Assembly (NCBI GenBank): GCA_964516435.1
Contig: CAZEZP010000102.1
Span: 1-64,000 of the forward strand
Reading direction: 5' to 3'
DNA: 64,000 nt
Origin: HGW-17 sp964516435
GTDB lineage: Bacteria; Myxococcota_A; Polyangia; HGW-17
Shown here piece by piece: positions 56,980 through 64,000 of the stretch (its first letter is position 1; each line of letters opens with the position of its first letter). Under the pieces are notes generated by a model. That model was not told where the DNA came from. It did no database searches and was given only the letters and a program-made list of their open reading frames with translations. The translations under genes were made by a program, and so were the position numbers.

Positions 56980-57503
56980 GCCCGGACGCGAAAACGCTGC
57001 CAGAAAAGTCCGGCAAGGAAACCGCCATGCAACGGCTTCGCATCGTGGCCGTGGTGGCACTGTTCCTGTTCATGCTCGGCGGAATCGCCACCGCCGCCAT
57101 GCGGGAATACGGGAAACGCCCGGTCAAGCCATCCCTGCCGGCGACATCCGGGGATGGGACGGGCCCCGTGGCGGTGTATTACTTCCACGGCTTCCAGCGT
57201 TGCGCCGGCTGCCTGCGGACCGAGAAGATGCTGCGCGAAGTCCTCGAGGAAGCGTTTCCGGCCGAAATGAAGGCCGGCACTGTGGTCTTTCGAGCCGTGA
57301 ACGTGGAAGAAATCGAAAACGTCGACATCGTGGAGCGCTTTTCGGTGACGGCGCGCCACCCCGTGGTGGCGGACGAGAGGCGCGGCCCCAACGGCCCGTG
57401 GAAGGAAATCGCGCGCATTCCGGGCGAAAAGGAAGAACTGCGGAAAGTCGTGGAACCCCTCGTCCGGTCCATGCTGCAGGGCGAAGCAGGAGAATCCCGA
57501 TGA
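56976..57503 (+). CDS. ArsF-family protein (nitrophenyl-compound nitroreductase subunit type)
   Basis: A 175-residue exported or membrane-anchored protein: an N-terminal hydrophobic helix (LRIVAVVALFLFMLGGIATAA), then VAVYYFHGFQRCAGCLRTEKML, a thioredoxin-fold-like RCAGC motif characteristic of ArsF-family proteins. It is found in operons with ArsG-type permeases and is named after a nitroreductase subunit; true substrate in this organism is unknown. Start overlaps the thioredoxin-like stop. Redox partner of the CPKC protein is a reasonable inference. Confidence 0.78.
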   Translation: MSPDAKTLPEKSGKETAMQRLRIVAVVALFLFMLGGIATAAMREYGKRPVKPSLPATSGDGTGPVAVYYFHGFQRCAGCLRTEKMLREVLEEAFPAEMKAGTVVFRAVNVEEIENVDIVERFSVTARHPVVADERRGPNGPWKEIARIPGEKEELRKVVEPLVRSMLQGEAGESR

Positions 57504-58180
57504 CACTGGCGGCTCTGCTCCTCTCGGCGGCGTGGCTGGGCATCCTCACGGCCATTTCCCCATGTCCCCTGGCCACCAACATCGCGGCCGTCATGTTCAT
57601 CGGGAAAACGGTGTCCAGCCCCGGCCGCGTGTTGTTCTCCGGGCTCATGTACACGCTGGGACGCGCCCTTTTCTATGTAATCCTGGCCATTCTCCTGGTC
57701 TACGGACTCCTTTCGGCGCCCCACGTCTCCCTGTTCCTGCAGAAGTACATGATCATGGCCATGGGCCCCGTGCTGATTCTCGCGGGAATGTTCCTGGTCG
57801 GCGTGCTTTCCCTGCCGGCGGGCGGCGGCGCCTGGACAGCCCGGCTGGCGGGACGCCTGGGCTCCGGCCCCGCGTCGGCCTTCGCCCTCGGCTTTCTGTT
57901 CGCCTCGGCCTTCTGCCCCGTTTCGGGCGCCATCTTCTTCGGCTCCCTCCTGCCGCTCGCCCTGCAGACTTCCTCTCCGGAAATTCCCGTGCTGGCCTTC
58001 GGCATCGGCACCGGGCTTCCCGTATTGGCGCTGGCGCTGGCACTGGCGCTGGGCGTTTCCTCGTTCTCCGCCATCTTCCATCGAATCACGCGGGCGGAAC
58101 GCTTTCTGCGCCTGGCGACGGGACTCGTTTTCTTGGGGATCGGCATCCATTTCACGCTGGCCTATCTGTACCGGATCTGA
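57500..58180 (+). CDS. ArsG-family permease (DsbD/CcdA-like)
   Basis: A 226-residue membrane protein with six hydrophobic helices. AISPCPLATNIAAVMFIGK and SAFCPVSGAIFFGSLLPL carry the paired Cys-Pro motifs typical of DsbD/CcdA-type thiol transporters and of ArsG-family permeases. It moves electrons or a thiol-linked solute across the inner membrane. It overlaps the ArsF-like gene by an ATGA. With the ArsR, CPKC and ArsF genes it forms a four-gene redox operon. Whether it exports organoarsenicals or transfers reductant cannot be told here. Confidence 0.84.
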   Translation: MTLAALLLSAAWLGILTAISPCPLATNIAAVMFIGKTVSSPGRVLFSGLMYTLGRALFYVILAILLVYGLLSAPHVSLFLQKYMIMAMGPVLILAGMFLVGVLSLPAGGGAWTARLAGRLGSGPASAFALGFLFASAFCPVSGAIFFGSLLPLALQTSSPEIPVLAFGIGTGLPVLALALALALGVSSFSAIFHRITRAERFLRLATGLVFLGIGIHFTLAYLYRI

Positions 58181-58260
58181 GATTCCCCCGATTTTCCGGG
58201 GCGAAACATGCGCCACCCTGCGAAAAAAATGATTTCCCGAACTCCTGGCTTCCATCCAGC

Positions 58261-58289
58261 TTGCCATCCCCCGGAAATTCCGATATGGC
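58261..58289 (+). promoter_or_regulatory. Candidate promoter of the following barrel-protein gene
   Basis: TTGCCA (five of six) and TATGGC (three of six, TAT at the start) are 17 bases apart and lie 49 bases before the ATG at 58338. Confidence 0.4.
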
Positions 58290-58337
58290 TTTTTCGTCGC
58301 GCTTCGCGATTCAACCCATTGCAGGAAGGAGTTGCCC

Positions 58338-58970
58338 ATGAAAAAATCAATGTTCCTCACCCTGGCCCTGTGTCTTCTCCCCTTCACCGCCCTCGCGCAG
58401 GAGACCGCCGCCGCGGACACGCCGCTGACGGCCGGCACCATGTCCCTGATGTTCAGTTTCGGCAGTTACGGCACCAACTATGGGCTCACCAACGGCGCCT
58501 TCTTCTCCGCCGCGCCCAATGAGGACATGGACCCCATGACCATCCATGCCCAGTATGGGCTGGGGGGACGCTACTACCTCAGTTCGCAACTGGCCGTTCG
58601 GGGAACGCTGCTGTTCGGCACCACCAGCCACGACACGGAAGGCAACGAGGAATCCTACACCCGCTTCGGGCTGGCCGGCGGCGCCCAGTTCCATTTCCTG
58701 AACTCAGGCAAGGCCTCGCTGTACGGCGGCGGCATGCTGGCGATCTACAGCGGCTCCTACTCCGAGGACGGCGCGGACGACCTGGACATCATGGGCTTTG
58801 GCGTCTACGGCATCCTGGGCGCCGAATACTACATCTCCAAGAACCTGAGCCTGGGCGCCGAATACACGCTGGGTCTCACCAAGGTGTCCGCCGAGCAGGG
58901 CCCCGTTGATTCCGACTACTTCGATTTGAGCATCCAGATGTTCTCGTTCAACCTCGGCTTCCACTTCTAG
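58338..58970 (+). CDS. Outer-membrane beta-barrel protein (OmpA/OMP_b-brl-like)
   Basis: A 210-residue exported protein. The signal peptide is KKSMFLTLALCLLPFTALAQ. The rest is glycine-rich alternating strands (HAQYGLGGRYYLSSQLAVRGTLLF, SYTRFGLAGGAQFHF, KNLSLGAEYTLGLTKV) and ends in an aromatic residue (NLGFHF), as in eight-stranded outer-membrane barrels. AGGAAGGAG precedes the ATG. Function unknown. It faces another barrel gene on the opposite strand, 51 bases away. Confidence 0.82.
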   Translation: MKKSMFLTLALCLLPFTALAQETAAADTPLTAGTMSLMFSFGSYGTNYGLTNGAFFSAAPNEDMDPMTIHAQYGLGGRYYLSSQLAVRGTLLFGTTSHDTEGNEESYTRFGLAGGAQFHFLNSGKASLYGGGMLAIYSGSYSEDGADDLDIMGFGVYGILGAEYYISKNLSLGAEYTLGLTKVSAEQGPVDSDYFDLSIQMFSFNLGFHF

Positions 58971-59021
58971 CCGGGTTCCCCGAACGCACGCAAAGTTGAT
59001 TTTGGATTCGATCGATTTTCC

Positions 59022-59681
59022 TCAGAAACGATAACCGAACTTGAGGCCAAACCAGGGGACGTCGATGCTTTCGCCATCGATGCGCAGGTGCGCCCAGGCC
59101 CCCTCGACGGCGAAGAGGAATCCGCCGCGCCCGCTGTACTGGACGCCGAACGGCACATACGTTCCATAACTTTTCGCCTCTTCCTCCCCGTCGACATAAT
59201 CGTGCAGGACCCCCACCATGAGTCCCGTGTAGGGCGTCCAGGTCTTGCGCGGATTCTCCCCCCCGAAATGGTAGGTGGCTCCCGCATATTTCGTGAGGGG
59301 CCCAAGGCCAGCCTCCAACTGGATTCTGGGCGTCACGAAAGCCGTCACGGAAAAGCCTATCAACGCCGGCCCTGCGTAGTTGAAATTGATGGAGAACGGC
59401 CTTTCGGAACGCGGATTCCGGTATACCTTGGGCGGCGCAGGCAATTGGGCCACCTGGGCTGGCGGCGCCATGGCGGGAATCGCGCAGGCCGGCACGCACG
59501 GGACGACCACGCAGGTTCGGACCTGCGGACAGCGCGAAGAGGGGGCCGAGGGACACGCGAAACGCCCCTGCGCGGCAGGCGGCGCTTCCACGATTTCCTC
59601 CGGCTCGGCCGGTTCTTCCACGATGACGGGGGGAGCGATCTGGGTCAGCAGCACGATGAAAATCCAGGATGCAGCGTACAT
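59022..59681 (-). CDS. Outer-membrane beta-barrel-like protein with a Pro/Glu-rich N-terminus
   Basis: A 219-residue exported protein: signal-like YAASWIFIVLLTQIAPP, a Glu/Pro-rich stretch and a Cys-containing segment (CPSAPSSRCPQVRTCVVVPC), then alternating strands (FSINFNYAGPALIGFSVTAFV, GLMVGVLHDYVDGEEEAKSY) ending in PWFGLKFGYRF. The C-terminal Phe fits a barrel. AAAGGAG precedes the ATG at 59681; the frame is open upstream but without a signal. Role unknown. Confidence 0.74.
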   Translation of the reverse strand: MYAASWIFIVLLTQIAPPVIVEEPAEPEEIVEAPPAAQGRFACPSAPSSRCPQVRTCVVVPCVPACAIPAMAPPAQVAQLPAPPKVYRNPRSERPFSINFNYAGPALIGFSVTAFVTPRIQLEAGLGPLTKYAGATYHFGGENPRKTWTPYTGLMVGVLHDYVDGEEEAKSYGTYVPFGVQYSGRGGFLFAVEGAWAHLRIDGESIDVPWFGLKFGYRF

Positions 59682-59955
59682 GGTCGTTCTCCTTTCTGCA
59701 TGAAGCGTCTGAAATCGGTCCAGTGACCCGCAGCCATAATCTCCATGCGCGCCACTGGAAAGCCGCCCGCGCTCCAAGCAAATCAGATGCCAAATTTCCA
59801 AAATCGGGGATCTGTCGTCCGATTTCGCGAAAAATCGACCAAACCGGCCGCCCGCGCCCCAAACGGGATTCGTTTTCCCCCACTCTTTTTGCGGTGCCCG
59901 CGACAAAACTGTCAGGGAAACCCGACACAGCGACCGGCCGCGGATTACACACAGA

Positions 59956-60981
59956 TTACAAAGATTTCAGGACTCGCCGCATTTCCTCTCCGAAATGCGT
60001 CATGCTGGCGAAACGGCGGGAGGGATCCTTTTCCAGCGCCTGGAGCACGATGGACCCCAGTCGAGCGGGAATTTCGGGAACGAGGGTACAGGGATCGGGC
60101 GCCGGTTTGGATACGTGCGCCTGCAGCAGGGCCATGGGCTGCCCCTTGAAGGGCAGTTTGCGGGTCAGCATTTCGAAGAGCACCACCCCCAGATTGTAGA
60201 TGTCCGAGGCTTCCGTGATTTCGAGGCCCTGCGCCTGCTCGGGAGACAGATACGCCGGCGTTCCCATGGCCATGTTCTGGGTGATGGTCACCAGGGTGGA
60301 GGAATTGCGGAACTTGGCGAGGCCGAAATCCAGGATCTTGACGTGAAGGCGATCGCCCTGGTTCAGTACGTACAGGTTGGACGGCTTGAGATCCCGGTGC
60401 AGGATGCCGGCGGCATGCACGCGCGCCATGCCCTCGGTCACCTGGATGGCCACTTCCAGCACGGAAGCCAGGTCCCGGGGCACCCGCCACTGCCGGACGT
60501 AGGCGGCCAGGGCATACCCCGAAAGCAACTCGAACGCCTGGTAGGCCTGCCCCGAATCGGCATCGAGCCCATGATCCATCAGGTGGATGACATTCGGATG
60601 CCCGAGCGCGGACACGGCCGCCGCCTCCCGGAAAAAGCGGGCGCACGAATCGAAGACGGCATCCGGATTCTGGCCATACACGCGCAGCAACTTGAGCGCC
60701 ACCCGCCTTCCGCTCCGGCCATCCACGGCTTCCCACACTTCCGATGAGCAGCCGATGCCAATCAACTTTTCCAGCACGTAGTCTTTCACGTGCTGCTTTT
60801 CGCACATGGACTTCCCCCGGGGATTGACCTTGACCAGGCGGGAGTCATCGGCCTCGCAGAAGCGCACGTCGCTGGAATAGATCCGATGGCATGTCAGGCA
60901 CAGCCGGACATAGTCCGGAACGTTCTGGACCTTGATGCAGGATGGACACTTTCCATGGGAATCAGGCTTCTTCGTATTCAT
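59956..60981 (-). CDS. Ser/Thr protein kinase with an N-terminal zinc-ribbon-like segment
   Basis: A 341-residue Hanks-type kinase. The N-terminus has four paired cysteines (CPSCIKVQ and CLTCHRIYSSDVRFCEADD) like a zinc ribbon. The kinase domain from about residue 66 has the glycine loop GIGCSSEVWEA, Lys in RVALKLLRV, HRDLKPSN, DFGLAKF and an APE-like SPEQ. There is no transmembrane helix, so it is cytosolic. It begins 20 bases inside the end of the sigma-54 activator gene, so it is made from the same message. Substrates are unknown; the neighbouring activator is an obvious candidate. Confidence 0.9.
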   Translation of the reverse strand: MNTKKPDSHGKCPSCIKVQNVPDYVRLCLTCHRIYSSDVRFCEADDSRLVKVNPRGKSMCEKQHVKDYVLEKLIGIGCSSEVWEAVDGRSGRRVALKLLRVYGQNPDAVFDSCARFFREAAAVSALGHPNVIHLMDHGLDADSGQAYQAFELLSGYALAAYVRQWRVPRDLASVLEVAIQVTEGMARVHAAGILHRDLKPSNLYVLNQGDRLHVKILDFGLAKFRNSSTLVTITQNMAMGTPAYLSPEQAQGLEITEASDIYNLGVVLFEMLTRKLPFKGQPMALLQAHVSKPAPDPCTLVPEIPARLGSIVLQALEKDPSRRFASMTHFGEEMRRVLKSL

Positions 60982-62374
60982 CGCGCAAACCCAGTTCCTT
61001 CATCTTCAGTTGCAGCCCCTTGCGGCTGATGCGCAATTTCTGCGCGGCCCGCGTCACGTTCCCTTCCGTCTCCGCCAGCGCCCGCAGGATGATCTCCCGC
61101 TCGATCCGGGAGGTTTCCCGGCGGACCATGTCCTTGAGGCCGTCCGACCAGTCCATGTCCTGCTCCTGGCGTACTGGAACCGCCGGCTGCACGGCCATTT
61201 CCGCAGGAAGGTCGGAAAGCCCCACCACCGGCCCTTCCGAAAGCAGCGCCAGTCGCTCCATGAGGTTTTCCAGTTCGCGGATGTTGCCGGGCCAGGGCCA
61301 CTCCACGAGCCGGGCCTTCACTTCCGGCGCCAGCACCAGTTCCGGACGGCCGAGACGCGATTTCTGACGGGAAAAAAACGCCTCCATGAGCAGCGGGATG
61401 TCGCTCTTGCGCTCCCGCAGGGGGGGGAGATGAATGGGAACCACGTTCAGCCGGTAGAAGAGATCCTCCCGGAAGCGTCCCTGGGCCACCATCTCGGTGA
61501 GATTGCGGTTGGTGGACGCGATCACGCGCACATCCACGCGGCGCATGCGCGAGGAGCCCACGCGCTCGAACTCGCCTGACTGGAGCACGCGCAGCAACTT
61601 GGCCTGCATGGGAAGCGGGATTTCGCCGATTTCATCGAGCAGCAACGTTCCCTGATGGGCCATCTCGAAACGCCCGGGACGCTCGGAGATCGCTCCGGTG
61701 AACGCCCCCTTCTCGTGCCCGAAGAACTCCGCCTCCACCAGGCTTTCGGGAATGGCGGCGCAGTTGACGCGCACGAAGGGCGCATTGCGCCGGTCGCTCA
61801 AGGCTACGATGGCCTGCGCCACCAGTTCCTTGCCCGTGCCGCTCTCTCCCTGGATGAGCACCGTGGAGGACCCCTGCGCCACGCGCTCGAGCACCCGGAA
61901 GAGCAGTTGCATCTGCGGACTCTGGCCGATCATGCCATGCCTCCCGGGAAATCCTTCGGCATCGATGGCGGAGGCGCTCTGGCGCATCCTGCGGCACGTG
62001 AGCACGGCCTTCTCCAGGGTCTGCAGCAGCCGGTCCCGGTCGAAGGGCTTCTCCAGGTAGTCGAAGGCGCCGGCCTTGACGGCTTCCACGGCATTGCCCA
62101 CGGAACCGTAGGCGGTCAGGATGATCACCGGCAATGCAGGATCCGCCTGCCGGATGCGCTGCAGCAGGGCGAAGCCGTCCATGCCCGGCATGCGCAAATC
62201 GGTCAGCACCACGTCCAGGGGCGCCTGCTCGCGCAGAATCTTCAGTGCAGACTCCCCGTCGGCAGCCGCATGGCACTCGATGCCGGCGAACTGCAACTGG
62301 GTGCGCAGCACCATGCGCAGGTTGGCCTCGTCATCCACCACGAGCGCCCGGGGCGGCGGCTGCAGTGTCTTCAC
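60962..62374 (-). CDS. NtrC-type sigma-54-dependent response regulator
   Basis: A 470-residue activator with all three domains: receiver (phospho-acceptor Asp59 in LTDLRMPGMDG, acidic pair DD14-15 in VVDDEANL, conserved Lys in YLEKPF), AAA+ core (Walker A GESGTGKE, sigma-54 contact GAFTGA, Walker B TLLLDEIGEIPL) and a Fis-type helix-turn-helix near the C-terminus (NVTRAAQKLRISRKGLQLKM). It should activate sigma-54 promoters on phosphorylation. No histidine kinase gene is present; the gene overlaps the Ser/Thr kinase gene downstream and the phoH gene upstream. Confidence 0.95.
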   Translation of the reverse strand: MKTLQPPPRALVVDDEANLRMVLRTQLQFAGIECHAAADGESALKILREQAPLDVVLTDLRMPGMDGFALLQRIRQADPALPVIILTAYGSVGNAVEAVKAGAFDYLEKPFDRDRLLQTLEKAVLTCRRMRQSASAIDAEGFPGRHGMIGQSPQMQLLFRVLERVAQGSSTVLIQGESGTGKELVAQAIVALSDRRNAPFVRVNCAAIPESLVEAEFFGHEKGAFTGAISERPGRFEMAHQGTLLLDEIGEIPLPMQAKLLRVLQSGEFERVGSSRMRRVDVRVIASTNRNLTEMVAQGRFREDLFYRLNVVPIHLPPLRERKSDIPLLMEAFFSRQKSRLGRPELVLAPEVKARLVEWPWPGNIRELENLMERLALLSEGPVVGLSDLPAEMAVQPAVPVRQEQDMDWSDGLKDMVRRETSRIEREIILRALAETEGNVTRAAQKLRISRKGLQLKMKELGLRDEYEEA

Positions 62375-63330
62375 GGCGCATCCCCCCCTTTCTCCGCGTC
62401 ATGCCGCTCCCAGGCCTCCACGATGCGGGCCACCAGGGGATGCCGCAGCACGTCCGCGGCCGTGAAATGCACGAAGGCGATGCCTTCCACGCCCTGCAGA
62501 ATCCGCAGCGCATGAATCAGTCCCGACGTGCGGCCGGCAGGCAGGTCGACCTGGGTGACATCGCCGTTGACCACGCATATCGAGCCCTCGCCGATGCGGG
62601 TGAGAAACATCTTCATCTGCTCGATTGTGGTGTTCTGGGCCTCGTCGAGAATGATGAACGAATTTTTCAGCGTCCGCCCCCGCATGAAGGCCAGCGGCGC
62701 GATTTCGATGGTGCCGTCGGCCATCATGGCACGCGCGCGGGCGGGATCCACCATTTCGTGCAGGGCATCGGTGAGCGGGCGCAGGTAGGGATTGACCTTC
62801 TGCTCGAGATCCCCGGGCAGAAATCCCAGTTTCTCGCCGGCCTCCACTGCGGGGCGCGTCAGGACGATGCGGCCCACGCGGTGCTCCAGCAGCGCGGATA
62901 CGGCCACGGCCATCGAGAGGAAGCTCTTGCCCGTCCCGGCGGGACCGATGCCGAAGACCAGCGGGTGGGACTGCATGGCCTCGACGAATTCCCGCTGCCG
63001 GGGCGTGCGGGGAACGATGGATTTTCGCGCACCCGACGGCGTAAAGATGGGACGCGGCGCGGGTCCCTCCGACTGGCTTTCCATTTCGGCCATGAGCAAC
63101 TGGACGTCGGACTCCCGGGGAATCTCGCCCGTGCGCGCCAGGCGGTGCAGCCGCTCGAGCACCCGCATGCACTTGTGCACGGCATCCGGAGGCCCTGACA
63201 CCGTCACGCTGGGTCCCCAGACGCGGCAATCCACGCCCAGCCGTTCTTCGATGCGGCGCAGGTGAACGTCGTTGCCCCCAAACACCAGCACCGCCATTCG
63301 TTCTTCGAGGGAAAAGGTCTGTTCATCCAT
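62371..63330 (-). CDS. PhoH-family ATPase
   Basis: A 319-residue PhoH-like protein: N-terminal KH-like region, then the ATPase with Walker A GIGPAGTGKSFLSMAVA, LTRPAVEAGEKLGFLPGD, Walker B FIILDEAQNTT and GDVTQVDLP. PhoH proteins bind RNA and are linked to RNA processing or stress; the Walker motifs are intact. The start at 63330 overlaps the purF end by eight bases, and its stop overlaps the activator start. Confidence 0.93.
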   Translation of the reverse strand: MDEQTFSLEERMAVLVFGGNDVHLRRIEERLGVDCRVWGPSVTVSGPPDAVHKCMRVLERLHRLARTGEIPRESDVQLLMAEMESQSEGPAPRPIFTPSGARKSIVPRTPRQREFVEAMQSHPLVFGIGPAGTGKSFLSMAVAVSALLEHRVGRIVLTRPAVEAGEKLGFLPGDLEQKVNPYLRPLTDALHEMVDPARARAMMADGTIEIAPLAFMRGRTLKNSFIILDEAQNTTIEQMKMFLTRIGEGSICVVNGDVTQVDLPAGRTSGLIHALRILQGVEGIAFVHFTAADVLRHPLVARIVEAWERHDAEKGGDAP

Positions 63331-64000
63331 GGGCGGACGGAAGTGTACCCAAAATCTTCGGAAATTCCAACTCGGGAACCTGGAAGGGATCCTCGGGATA
63401 GGCCCCCGAGAAGCAGGCGGTGCAATAATCTTCCCTTCCGCGGCCAACACCTGCCACGGCATCCAGAAGCCCATCGTGGCTCAGGTAGCCCAGGGTGTCG
63501 GCCGTGACGAAGGCCGCGATTTCCTCCGGCGTCTTGTGCGCGCCGATGAGTTCCTCCCGCGTAGGCGTGTCGATGCCGTAAAAGCAGGAGTGGGTGACCG
63601 GCGGCGAGCAGATGCGCAGGTGGATTTCCCGGGCGCCGGCGTCCCGGATCAGCCTCATGATCTTGCGGCTGGTGGTGCCGCGCACCAGCGAGTCGTCCAC
63701 CACCACGACCCGGCGTCCCTGGAGCACCTCGCGCACGGGAGACAACTTGAGCTTGACGCCGAAGGATCGGATGCTCTGGGACGGCTCGATGAAGGTGCGC
63801 CCCACGTAATGGCTGCGAATCAGCCCCAGTCCGAAGGGGATTCCGGAAGCGCGGGCATAGCCGATGGCCGCGGCGATGCCGGAGTCGGGAATGGGGATGA
63901 CCACGTCGGCATCCACGGGATGCTCCTGGGCCAGCCGCTCGCCGGAGCGCACCCGGGACGCATACACGCTTTCACCGAAAAGGGCCGAATCGGGCCGCGC
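63323..64000 (-). CDS. purF: Amidophosphoribosyltransferase, C-terminal part
   Basis: The C-terminal 225 residues of PurF, the first enzyme of purine synthesis (glutamine plus PRPP to phosphoribosylamine). The 5' part, including the glutaminase domain, lies beyond the window. ARPDSALFGESVYASRVRSG and the PRPP loop VVVVDDSLVRGTTSRKI are diagnostic, as is the GIDTPTREELIGA stretch. A Cys pair near the C-terminus (DYCTACFSG) may belong to the 4Fe-4S cluster of the family. It overlaps phoH by eight bases. Confidence 0.95.
   Translation of the reverse strand, partial: ARPDSALFGESVYASRVRSGERLAQEHPVDADVVIPIPDSGIAAAIGYARASGIPFGLGLIRSHYVGRTFIEPSQSIRSFGVKLKLSPVREVLQGRRVVVVDDSLVRGTTSRKIMRLIRDAGAREIHLRICSPPVTHSCFYGIDTPTREELIGAHKTPEEIAAFVTADTLGYLSHDGLLDAVAGVGRGREDYCTACFSGAYPEDPFQVPELEFPKILGTLPSAHG

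Overview
The window is GC-rich (lower GC between genes) and looks like a chromosomal segment from a myxobacterium-like organism, most likely in or near Myxococcota (inferred). The clues are: lipoproteins with Asn-triplet linkers, MopE-type Cys/Asp repeats, EGF-repeat and lamin-tail surface proteins, a protease ending in a MYXO-CTERM-like signal, a Ser/Thr kinase coupled to a sigma-54 activator, and many outer-membrane barrels. No tRNA, rRNA, CRISPR array, insertion sequence or prophage was seen.

Layout. 1-2.5 kb: end of an alpha-2-macroglobulin gene (apparently frameshifted), an HD-domain protein, an unknown protein and an ICMT-like membrane methyltransferase, overlapping at ATGA junctions. 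2.6-3.7 kb: a MerR-like regulator and a sigma-region-4-like protein. 4.2-7.1 kb: three envelope genes (coiled-coil/TM, TPR, lipoprotein). 7.1-13.5 kb: orphan PilB, a 1032-residue EGF/lamin-tail lipoprotein, RqcH. 13.5-15.6 kb (minus): nucleotidyltransferase-like protein and a hydrolase lipoprotein with a long Asn linker. 15.7-18.4 kb: S1-domain protein and RmuC. 18.4-22.5 kb (minus): glycerol-3-phosphate-oxidase-like gene set plus a PRMT-like methyltransferase. 22.6-26.2 kb (minus): trypsin-like protease, a secreted unknown, a 52-residue membrane peptide and a methyltransferase with a split N-terminus; a strong RNA hairpin covers the ribosome binding site of the small peptide. 26.4-30.9 kb: diguanylate cyclase and a MopE-like beta-propeller lipoprotein. 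31.0-33.2 kb (minus): radical SAM/SPASM enzyme paired with an ATP-grasp ligase. 33.4-47.5 kb (plus): TatD, a PMT-type glycosyltransferase, extensin-like peptidase, a CesT/YbjN-like protein, DUF1232 protein, S41 protease, GH13 amylase lipoprotein, a zinc metallopeptidase lipoprotein and a barrel protein. 47.6-55.8 kb (minus): glyQ-glyS followed by a small membrane protein, two large lipoproteins and a lone FlhB/YscU-type export switch protein. 56.0-59.7 kb: small lipoprotein, an ArsR-thioredoxin-ArsF-ArsG operon, two barrel proteins. 59.9-64.0 kb (minus): purF-phoH-ntrC-type activator-Ser/Thr kinase, all overlapping.

Themes. Much of the coding capacity goes to the cell surface: lipoproteins, barrels, secreted hydrolases and their anchors. 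The items most worth following up are the radical SAM/ATP-grasp pair, the hairpin-controlled small membrane peptide cluster, the lone type III export switch protein with an NPEH motif, and the overlapping activator/kinase genes that lack a histidine kinase. All functional statements are from reading the translated sequence; no searches were run.
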